Below are positions 1 to 5,314 of a DNA stretch of 5,378 bases, piece by piece. Origin of the DNA: Promethearchaeota archaeon (GTDB lineage Archaea > Asgardarchaeota > Lokiarchaeia > Sigynarchaeales > SOKP01). A model generated the notes under the pieces. That model had not been told where the DNA came from. It did no database searches and saw only the letters and a list, made by a program, of their open reading frames with translations. The position numbers and the translations under genes were made by a program. The stretch lies in contig JAGXNZ010000056.1 in the NCBI GenBank assembly GCA_019894655.1, forward strand, positions 1 to 5,378, written 5' to 3'. Each line of letters starts with the position of its first letter. Within the stretch, counting starts at the first letter, position 1.

Positions 1-33
1 TTAGCTGAACGAGTTACTAAATGAGTGAATTTA

Positions 34-51
34 GATTTTTTCCTTTAAATA
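34..51 (+). promoter_or_regulatory. Archaeal promoter (BRE/TATA) of the acyltransferase gene
   Basis: A TATA box TTTAAATA lies at 44-51, directly preceded by and overlapping the 13-mer GATTTTTTCCTTT (34-46). With the usual archaeal TATA-to-start distance of about 26 nt, transcription would begin near 74, giving a leader of about 30 nt before the ATG at 105. The same 13-mer precedes the TATA box of the radical SAM gene at 3457-3469. The CC inside the T tract may be part of the BRE or a separate regulator site. The TATA assignment is inferred from position and sequence only. Confidence 0.6.
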
Positions 52-104
52 TATTCATCTTAGGAGGATAATCATCTTAAATCAATTTAAAAAAATGATG
101 AAAA

Positions 105-1277
105 ATGGAAATTAGTTTAGAAAAACCCATTGTAAAAGAGCTTTCTGTCGATTCAACTCGAGATCTTTCAGAAATTCAATATGTTTTAACTGAGCTTTTA
201 TACGTTCCTGATGAAAGGCTTAAACTCGTGATTGTTTTGGAATTTGTAGATTATCTTACAGAGAAATTTTCAGAACCAGACTATAAAATTAGATTTATTT
301 ATACTACCCAGAATGGAGCTTTAACAGGATTCGTAGTCTGTCAAATAGATGATGAATATAAAAGTTACGGAATGCCATGCCCAACTTTTGGTTGGATTCA
401 TGCCAAAAATTTTCTTTCCTGTAAAAAGCTCATGATTGAGTGTGAAAATTTCGTTCGACAGAACAACTTTAGAAAGCTTAGAGGCCCTGTGAATTATCCC
501 AAAATGATTGGAGGAATTGGTTGGCAGACCGAAGGTTTTGCTTCTCCAATGATGAGTGGGGTTGCATATAACGATCCAGGTTCAAATGTTCTTGTTTATC
601 TAAAAGAATTAGGGTATAAAATTGACTCTAAATACTCGTGCGTTGACGCGTTCGTGAAAGTTTGGGAGAAAGGAAAAGAATTAGACGAAGATATTATGAT
701 TCGATTTTTACCGCTCGATGATATAAAAGCATTGAAAGTCCAAATATTGAATTTAGCTCAGCAATCTTTTTATTCCGTATTAGCTGACGCTGCGGGAGGT
801 CAATCACGGTTTGAAGAGATGATGGAAGCATATTACCAAGCCGGTAAAAAAGTCCATATTGTGAATCCTAATTTCGATCCTCAAACTTACGCGAACATGC
901 CTGGTTTTTTAGACACCTGGAACGCATCCGATCTCGAAAGTATCGTCTCTACGAGCATTTTTGCGTTTGATAGAAGCTCTGGAGAACTTGTAGGAGTATT
1001 AATGGCCCAACCTAACCTTTTCCAGTTATGGACAGGAGAACTTCTTACGCACATGAACGTTGATACGGTAATTATCAAAAAGGAATACGCTGGAAAAGGT
1101 ATATTCTCTGCGCTTCACAACATTGGGAAAAATTTATCGTCTGCTGTGTACGGGTATAATTACTTCGAAGGGACAACTATTTGGGCTAACAACGACCGCG
1201 CAATTAAGTCGATCTTTCCACATAGCTCTCCGTTAAGAACTCACTTTGTAGTTCAGAAGCGAATCTTAAAGAAATAA
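105..1277 (+). CDS. Two-domain GNAT-fold N-acyltransferase-like protein
   Basis: A 390-residue soluble protein, probably cytoplasmic, resembling the double-GNAT family that includes YghO-like proteins. The N-terminal domain (about 10-185) carries the family pattern R-G-P-x-N near 126-130, then a Gly-rich segment, E143-G-F, A154-Y-N and L169-G-Y, equivalent to the RGPxNPS...EGF...YNPPYY...GF order of relatives. It lacks an evident acetyl-CoA pyrophosphate loop. The C-terminal domain (about 198-388) has the GNAT motif A region at 322-336, with G330-K-G332 as the acyl-CoA loop, followed by the W360-A-N-N-D-R-A stretch typical of the last helix of such domains. The canonical Q/R before the GxG is E327. 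The family is expected to transfer an acyl group from acyl-CoA to an amine, but the substrate is unknown. Some bacterial GNAT-type proteins of similar size are ceramide synthases; no partner sphingolipid gene is seen here. ATG 105 is chosen because the ATGs at 95 and 98 are in another frame and hit a stop at 113-115. It is monocistronic, with its own promoter and terminator. Confidence 0.8.
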   Translation: MEISLEKPIVKELSVDSTRDLSEIQYVLTELLYVPDERLKLVIVLEFVDYLTEKFSEPDYKIRFIYTTQNGALTGFVVCQIDDEYKSYGMPCPTFGWIHAKNFLSCKKLMIECENFVRQNNFRKLRGPVNYPKMIGGIGWQTEGFASPMMSGVAYNDPGSNVLVYLKELGYKIDSKYSCVDAFVKVWEKGKELDEDIMIRFLPLDDIKALKVQILNLAQQSFYSVLADAAGGQSRFEEMMEAYYQAGKKVHIVNPNFDPQTYANMPGFLDTWNASDLESIVSTSIFAFDRSSGELVGVLMAQPNLFQLWTGELLTHMNVDTVIIKKEYAGKGIFSALHNIGKNLSSAVYGYNYFEGTTIWANNDRAIKSIFPHSSPLRTHFVVQKRILKK

Positions 1278-1285
1278 AATTTTAC

Positions 1286-1302
1286 TTTTTTTTTACTTTT
1301 TT
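1286..1302 (+). terminator. Oligo-T terminator after the acyltransferase gene
   Basis: Two T runs, nine T at 1286-1294 and six T at 1297-1302, begin 8 nt after the stop codon with no stem-loop in front. This is the usual form of an archaeal intrinsic terminator and implies that the transporter gene downstream is not cotranscribed by default. Confidence 0.6.
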
Positions 1303-1323
1303 AATAAACTACGCTCAATAACA

Positions 1324-1331
1324 TTTAAATA
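1324..1331 (+). promoter_or_regulatory. Probable TATA box of the transporter gene
   Basis: TTTAAATA at 1324-1331 would place the transcription start near 1353 and give a leader of about 45 nt before the ATG at 1398. An alternative TATA-like stretch, ATATAAAATATA at 1345-1356, would start transcription near 1375 and give a shorter leader. The sequence alone does not decide between them. The GATTTTTTCCTTT element of the two other plus-strand promoters is absent. Confidence 0.45.
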
Positions 1332-1358
1332 CGCTATTTCTTCAATATAAAATATATC

Positions 1359-1368
1359 CTCAATTGAG
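1359..1368. promoter_or_regulatory. Perfect palindrome CTCAATTGAG, candidate operator
   Basis: A 10-bp perfect palindrome lies between the TATA-like sequences and the transporter start codon. A further copy of its half-site, CTCAAT, occurs at 1314-1319 on the other side of the TATA box at 1324-1331, 45 bp from the first. A dimeric repressor bound here could block TBP/TFB or RNA polymerase. The regulator role is inferred from symmetry and position only. Confidence 0.3.
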
Positions 1369-1397
1369 TAAGATAGTAAAATCCAACGTGAAATATC

Positions 1398-2750
1398 ATG
1401 GTTTCTAAAATTTTGTTAAATAAATACTCTTTAGGCTATTCTATAAGTTTTTTTTTAATTACATTCGGTACATTGAATCTTTTCCAATCGATTACTACAA
1501 AATTATTTATTGCTGGAGCACATGGAATGGACATTATTTTTTATTTAGGATTGGTTACCGTGTTTTCTGGTATCTTAGCATTACTAGCTCCTTTAGTGGG
1601 GTCTTTCTCTGATAAAAGGAAACAGGGTTCTAGAAGAAGACCCTTCTTGATATTTAGCATAGTAGGGATGGCTTTGGTGACCGTTCTTTATTACTTCTCT
1701 CCTTTGGATTTTGGAATCAATGACATTTTTCTTAATATTTTTTTTTTCGTTACTTTACATAGTATTTACCTTTTCAGTTCTCTAACCTTTAGTATCAGTT
1801 TCCAAAGCCTTTATCCAGAAATGTTTCAGAATCTTAATTCAAGATCAATGGTTATTGCTTTACTTATAGGATTTTCGGCGCTAGCTTCAATAATAAGAGT
1901 TCTTCTCGATGCCTTTTTTTACCTAGAAATTATATATTCTGGTATCATTTTTGGCTTACTCATTATTCTTGGGGGAATTGTATTATTTAGGAAAGGATTC
2001 GATGAACCATATCGGCGATTATTAGAGAAACCAAAATCTACTGAACACTCTTCTTACAAAATTTTATCATCAAATAACAAATTATTCAAATGGTTTTTGA
2101 TAGCATTTTTCTTTCTTACAATTTCAGAATTATTTATAACAACCGCTTTAGATTATAATTGGCTAACCTATATTGTATTTGTACCCCTCTCTTTGATTGA
2201 AATTGTTACATTCTTTTTGAATATCACCCCTAGCCTATTTATAATTACGTTTATTCTTTACTGGAGAAAATTATCTCTCTCAATTGGAATTATAAAACTC
2301 TTTAAAATCCTGATTATAGCTCTATTATCGTTAACTGTAGCTTTATTCTTTTTATCTGATTTTGTTTCTGGAATAATACTAACAAGCTTAATTAATGTGT
2401 GCTTATCAGGATTAAGTTTTGTTAAATTATTACTTTTAGCTATAATTATTGATCATTATTTTCTAAATACTGGCAAAAGGCGTGAAGCAACCTACTTTGG
2501 TCTCAGCTATACATTTAATTTTATATCGGGATTTATTGGGGTTTATTTGTCGTCTTTTTTAATCAATTTCTCATTACTTTTTATCAACCCCTTCGAAGCA
2601 ATTCAAACTTATTATTTTTTCAGCAAAATCGGACTTTCCTTGTTCGCGTTAATCTTTTTCGGATTTAGTTTAATTTTAGTAAGAAAAATTCCCATCGATA
2701 AAGAGAAATATGATAAAATTGAAGAAGAAATATCTGGATTGAATAGGTAA
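1398..2750 (+). CDS. MFS transporter of the GPH (MelB-like) type
   Basis: A 450-residue polytopic membrane protein with about 12 predicted helices: six in the N half (roughly 11-33, 44-68, 82-100, 108-135, 149-175, 178-197), a polar cytoplasmic loop at 198-230, then the rest from 231 to 428 and a charged tail. Three signatures point to the glycoside-pentoside-hexuronide:cation symporter branch. These are the loop 2-3 motif G68-SFSDKR...RRRPF (68-83); S137-LYPE followed by S148-R-S, matching the PY-x-AL-xPE...R motif after helix IV; and I351-D...TGKRREATYFG (351-368), matching the D...TGKRREGxFFG motif of helix X-XI. The family normally imports sugars or other small solutes with H+ or Na+. Compared with remembered MelB, the Asp residues of helices I, II and IV appear replaced by L20, L60, A64 and S132, so cation coupling and substrate may differ. 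ATG 1398 is preceded by a weak GTGA at 1388-1391. Tandem TAA stops occur at 2748-2753. Its own promoter region suggests separate regulation. Confidence 0.82.
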   Translation: MVSKILLNKYSLGYSISFFLITFGTLNLFQSITTKLFIAGAHGMDIIFYLGLVTVFSGILALLAPLVGSFSDKRKQGSRRRPFLIFSIVGMALVTVLYYFSPLDFGINDIFLNIFFFVTLHSIYLFSSLTFSISFQSLYPEMFQNLNSRSMVIALLIGFSALASIIRVLLDAFFYLEIIYSGIIFGLLIILGGIVLFRKGFDEPYRRLLEKPKSTEHSSYKILSSNNKLFKWFLIAFFFLTISELFITTALDYNWLTYIVFVPLSLIEIVTFFLNITPSLFIITFILYWRKLSLSIGIIKLFKILIIALLSLTVALFFLSDFVSGIILTSLINVCLSGLSFVKLLLLAIIIDHYFLNTGKRREATYFGLSYTFNFISGFIGVYLSSFLINFSLLFINPFEAIQTYYFFSKIGLSLFALIFFGFSLILVRKIPIDKEKYDKIEEEISGLNR

Positions 2751-2772
2751 TAAGAATCTTTGAGTTTAATCG

Positions 2773-2820
2773 AAACTGATTTTGGAAGCATAATATTTAA
2801 ATGTTTAATAAAATCAGTTT
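2773..2820. repeat. 11-bp perfect inverted repeat between convergent genes
   Basis: AAACTGATTTT at 2773-2783 is the exact reverse complement of AAAATCAGTTT at 2810-2820, separated by 26 nt that include the palindrome ATTTAAAT (2794-2801). It lies 23 nt after the transporter stop and before the facing end of the PH-like gene. A bidirectional RNA stem that limits read-through or protects 3' ends is the simplest reading. A protein-binding site is also possible. Confidence 0.55.
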
Positions 2821-2834
2821 AAAAATAACTATTA

Positions 2835-2841
2835 TTTTTTT
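2835..2841 (+). terminator. Oligo-T run ending the transporter transcript
   Basis: Seven T at 2835-2841 follow the inverted repeat by 14 nt on the plus strand, about 85 nt after the transporter stop codon. This is the first run of this length in the 3' region, so it is the likely archaeal-type termination site for the plus-strand transcript. Confidence 0.4.
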
Positions 2842-2854
2842 CATCTATAGAAAT

Positions 2855-2863
2855 AAAAAAAAA
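2855..2863 (-). terminator. Oligo-T terminator of the PH/GRAM-like gene
   Basis: Nine A on the plus strand, read as nine T on the minus strand, begin 6 nt after the stop codon of the minus-strand gene. No stem precedes them, as usual for archaeal intrinsic termination. Confidence 0.55.
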
Positions 2864-2869
2864 TTTACT

Positions 2870-3337
2870 TTAGGTTATCCTAAAAAATTCTAGAATTTTT
2901 ATAAAAGGAGGCCAAAGAAAAATTAACATTATACCTGTTATTACTATTATTAACCAAATTAACAAACCCCACGGAAAATTAGATTGTTTAGGGCCAATTT
3001 GGACATCTCTCCCATCAGACAAGTTAGCTGTAACTTCAGACAATAGTTTATATAACTTCTGTAAATTAGTAGTGAAAAATGCATACGTTTCGTCTGTGTC
3101 GGTTTGAATTGAGATTCTTTGCCGCGCTTTTTCGCCAAAGAGGCCTCTAGCTTTGTATAGGTTCAGTTTTTTAATCGTATTTAAAGGAATAATATGCTCA
3201 CCCCCCTTCCTAAATATGATCCTTAATTGAGTATTAGATAAGTAAATCATCCCAGCCTTGCTATTTTTAAAATCTCTCTCACCAACTCGTTTATAGCAGC
3301 TCCCTCTTTGTTTAAGAAGAAATTCTTTAGGTTTCAT
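2870..3337 (-). CDS. Small PH/GRAM-like domain protein with C-terminal membrane anchor
   Basis: The protein is 155 residues from ATG 3337. Residues about 1-100 fit a PH/GRAM-like fold: an opening polar segment, then G-M-I-Y-L-S-N-T-Q-L-R-I-I-F (29-42), which mirrors the GxLyLTnxRLxf strand pair of GRAM/bacterial PH domains. A strand I-P-L-N-T-I-K-K-L (50-58) and a helix ending T-N-L-Q-K-L-Y-K-L-L (90-99) follow. A linker leads to one hydrophobic helix at about 123-142 and a 13-residue tail, so the domain should face the cytoplasm, anchored by its C terminus. Such domains bind lipids or partner proteins; no enzyme residues are visible and the role is unknown. A TTG at 3391 would add 18 Lys-rich residues (173 in total). 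I prefer ATG 3337 because the TATA box at 3405-3412 would start transcription near 3382, already past the TTG, and the added residues come from A-rich leader-like DNA. It is transcribed divergently from the radical SAM gene, with its own terminator. Confidence 0.72.
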   Translation of the reverse strand: MKPKEFLLKQRGSCYKRVGERDFKNSKAGMIYLSNTQLRIIFRKGGEHIIPLNTIKKLNLYKARGLFGEKARQRISIQTDTDETYAFFTTNLQKLYKLLSEVTANLSDGRDVQIGPKQSNFPWGLLIWLIIVITGIMLIFLWPPFIKILEFFRIT

Positions 3338-3404
3338 AGCTTTTTTTTTGTTTTTTGTTTTTAATTTTGATTTAGTTGCGTTACTAATCAATTCTTCCTT
3401 AAAT

Positions 3405-3412
3405 TATATAAA
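3405..3412 (-). promoter_or_regulatory. TATA box of the PH/GRAM-like gene
   Basis: On the minus strand TTTATATA (3412 down to 3405) is preceded by a purine-rich GAAAC that could serve as BRE. Start of transcription is expected near 3382, which leaves an A-rich leader of about 45 nt before ATG 3337 and places the upstream TTG codon at 3391 outside the transcript. Confidence 0.55.
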
Positions 3413-3456
3413 TAGTTTCAAGAATTTTACCGGTGAAAAGTGAGATTTACCACCCG

Positions 3457-3476
3457 GATTTTTTCCTTTTTATATA
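3457..3476 (+). promoter_or_regulatory. Archaeal promoter (BRE/TATA) of the radical SAM gene
   Basis: TTTATATA at 3469-3476 directly follows and overlaps GATTTTTTCCTTT (3457-3469), the same 13-mer found in front of the acyltransferase gene at 34-46. The transcription start is expected near 3499, giving a leader of about 35 nt before ATG 3534. The promoter shares the 142-bp divergent region with the minus-strand PH-like gene; the two TATA boxes are about 57 bp apart, so the two transcripts could influence each other. Confidence 0.6.
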
Positions 3477-3533
3477 CCCGTTTATTTTCGTTGTTAATTA
3501 ATAGAAAAACAAAGATAAAGAGAAAATATAATT

Positions 3534-5228
3534 ATGACAATTGCATTAGTAAAAGTGTCTTGTATCAACGATCGATTGATACCTCTTGGACTCGCCTGTT
3601 TACAGGCATTTCTTAAACAAAATTTAATTCCAGTAAAGGTATTTAATTTTAGAACTACTGATTACACTCTACCTAAGGTAGTTTTCGACCCACTCATCCA
3701 ACTGAACCTAACCGATTTTATCGTAAACCATCAAGATTTACCACTTTTAATCCCAATTAAAAACGATATTTTAAACAATCGTGAGGTAATCTTAAGCGAA
3801 GGCATGTATCCAGATATTTTAAATGATTATTCCTCGAGGATGTTCGAAAATCTCGAAACCACAAAAAAGCGTTTTGAAAGCATGATAGATTATTGTAGAA
3901 GCACAGTTCTAGAGGCGTTAAAAGGATTTTACACTCTCGGTTTCTCGGTTAATTACCTTAACATTTCTGAAACTATTATTTCATCTTGCTACCTGAAGTT
4001 ACTAAATCCCGAATGTAAAATAATTTGGGGCGGCCCCTCCATCACGCAATCTTTTGATGCATTCAAAATTTTCCTAAACAATGGTGTTTGCGATGGATTA
4101 GTTATTGGAGAAGGAGAGATACCTCTATTAGATATTGCACTTGGAAACGATTTAAAGGGAATTAAAGGAGTAATGAGCATAAATGAGAGATGTATAGTTC
4201 AGTATAAAAAGGGAGAACAGATCGATTTAGATTTACTGCCGACACCCGATTATACCGATATTCCGTTGGACACCTATTATCAAATCGCTTCCATATATAG
4301 ATCGCGCGGATGTACTAATAGATGTCAGTTCTGTGCTGAGTGGTTTCTCTTCGGGCCACGATTCAGAAAACGTTCTGTAGAAAAAGTTATTGGTGATATA
4401 GAATCCACCTTGTTAAATCATAAACCTAGATTTATGTTATTTGGAGAATCTTTGATTAACGATGATTTAGAATATTTTGAAAATTTATGCGATGGTTTGA
4501 TCGAAAAAAACTTTGATATTAAATTTGGTACCCACTTTAGAGCAAATATCTCACCAGAACTCGCTAAAAAAGCGAAATTAGCGGGGTTTGAAGACGCTTG
4601 GGTTGGCTTTGAAGCTTTTTCTGACGAAGACCTAAAAGAAATGAACAAGGGAACGAGCGTGCACCAAAACATGGAAACTATCGAGAACTTAACACAAGCA
4701 GGCGTTAACGTGATTGCGATGTTGGTAGTAGGATTTAGCGATCTTAGCACGGAACTAGTGAATTGCGAAAATGTAATAAATACAATTGAGCACTATTCTA
4801 ATCAGAAACAAACAACAAAGAATGGCGATCAAGTTCCGCTTCCAATACAATTTCGACCGGCTCCATTGTATGTCGTACCCGGCTCGTTTGATTATCAGAA
4901 TAAAAAGGGGACAGAAACGAAACCTTGGAAGTGTAAATTTCTATCAAATCAAAATTGCAGAGAGATTAGAAACCTCGAAAAAGATTTAAGCACAATTCCC
5001 TACACTTTTGAGCGCCCTATACCCAATCATAAGGTTTCACAGTTGATACAACAGATACAAGAAGCAGATCGAAAAGCTGGATTCACGATTGGTGGAGTCA
5101 CGAAATATGTCATCGATTACGTGATGGAAGAGCGGAGAAAAAACCGCAAAACGCGAAAAACACAGAGAATTGGAGTATCTGCTCAACGGTTTAACGATAT
5201 AAGGGCTCCTAATATAAAAAATATATAA
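3534..5228 (+). CDS. Cobalamin-binding-domain radical SAM enzyme
   Basis: A 564-residue soluble protein. The N-terminal part (1-205) is a B12-binding-type Rossmann domain. It opens with a beta strand and L15-I-P-L-G-L, has G136-F-S-V as a second strand, the I164-W-G-G-P loop (164-168) and the G192-E-G-E tail of the fold. The first strand and G136 are separated by an insertion of about 85 residues (44-130). No DxHxxG motif is visible, so B12, if bound, would be base-off/His-off as in many class B radical SAM enzymes. The linker L235-P-T-P-D-Y is typical before the radical SAM barrel (about 250-450). The [4Fe-4S] ligands are C260, C264 and C267 in R-G-C-x3-C-x2-C. G358-F-E and E369-M-N-K-G (369-373) fit the GxESxS...MxKG positions of this family. 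The C-terminal region adds C467 and C475 and a very basic tail (533-545). Likely chemistry is radical methylation or C-C/C-S bond rearrangement; the substrate is unknown. The layout is like that of some peptide-modifying B12 radical SAM enzymes, but no precursor peptide is seen. The leader has only a weak AGAG purine stretch as ribosome site. Confidence 0.85.
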   Translation: MTIALVKVSCINDRLIPLGLACLQAFLKQNLIPVKVFNFRTTDYTLPKVVFDPLIQLNLTDFIVNHQDLPLLIPIKNDILNNREVILSEGMYPDILNDYSSRMFENLETTKKRFESMIDYCRSTVLEALKGFYTLGFSVNYLNISETIISSCYLKLLNPECKIIWGGPSITQSFDAFKIFLNNGVCDGLVIGEGEIPLLDIALGNDLKGIKGVMSINERCIVQYKKGEQIDLDLLPTPDYTDIPLDTYYQIASIYRSRGCTNRCQFCAEWFLFGPRFRKRSVEKVIGDIESTLLNHKPRFMLFGESLINDDLEYFENLCDGLIEKNFDIKFGTHFRANISPELAKKAKLAGFEDAWVGFEAFSDEDLKEMNKGTSVHQNMETIENLTQAGVNVIAMLVVGFSDLSTELVNCENVINTIEHYSNQKQTTKNGDQVPLPIQFRPAPLYVVPGSFDYQNKKGTETKPWKCKFLSNQNCREIRNLEKDLSTIPYTFERPIPNHKVSQLIQQIQEADRKAGFTIGGVTKYVIDYVMEERRKNRKTRKTQRIGVSAQRFNDIRAPNIKNI

Positions 5229-5236
5229 TTTTTTTT
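5229..5236 (+). terminator. Oligo-T terminator of the radical SAM gene
   Basis: Eight T follow immediately after the TAA stop codon. The palindrome CTGTTAACAG (5238-5247) comes after the T run and not before it, so this is not a bacterial hairpin terminator; the T run alone is the archaeal signal. Confidence 0.55.
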
Positions 5237-5237
5237 G

Positions 5238-5247
5238 CTGTTAACAG
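5238..5247. repeat. Perfect 10-bp palindrome CTGTTAACAG
   Basis: CTGTT/AACAG has no spacer and sits 2 nt behind the T run of the radical SAM gene. It could be a protein-binding site for something downstream of the window or be chance; there is no further support. Confidence 0.3.
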
Positions 5248-5285
5248 TTTGCTTGTCAATAATTAGCTAAATATGTTTATATGGC

Positions 5286-5314
5286 TCGAAATACTGTTTC
5301 TCAAACCATTTCGA
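5286..5314. repeat. Small nested inverted repeat (hairpin) downstream of the radical SAM gene
   Basis: Outer arms TCGAAAT (5286-5292) and ATTTCGA (5308-5314) pair perfectly. Inside them GTTT (5296-5299) pairs with AAAC (5303-5306) around a CTC loop. A TATA-like TTTATATG (5276-5283) lies directly in front on the plus strand. The stretch from 5229 to the window end otherwise shows no open reading frame longer than about 20 codons and no tRNA fold. Confidence 0.4.

Noticed and set aside
1..24. Open frame 1-24 ending in TGA (…LAERVTK) that might be the end of an upstream gene
   Set aside because: Seven codons are too few to show coding character; the frame is possible but unsupported without sequence before position 1.
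21..71. Sixteen-codon ATG frame overlapping the TGA at 22-24 as ATGA
   Set aside because: It runs through the promoter of the acyltransferase gene and has no ribosome site or recognisable product.
887..1078. 63-residue minus-strand reading frame
   Set aside because: Lies fully inside the acyltransferase gene, which has clear family motifs in its own frame; a shadow frame.
3433..3501. 22-codon GTG frame in the divergent promoter region
   Set aside because: It covers the promoter of the radical SAM gene, and its hydrophobic, aromatic composition comes from the T-rich DNA.
3989..4180. 63-residue minus-strand reading frame
   Set aside because: Antisense shadow of the B12-binding domain, which contains the conserved GGP and GEGE segments on the plus strand.
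4418..4750. 110-residue minus-strand reading frame
   Set aside because: Antisense to the conserved radical SAM barrel; Ser- and Pro-rich composition is typical of a complementary-strand shadow.
4786..4989. 67-residue plus-strand reading frame
   Set aside because: Lies within the radical SAM gene in another frame; no promoter or ribosome site and no family motif.
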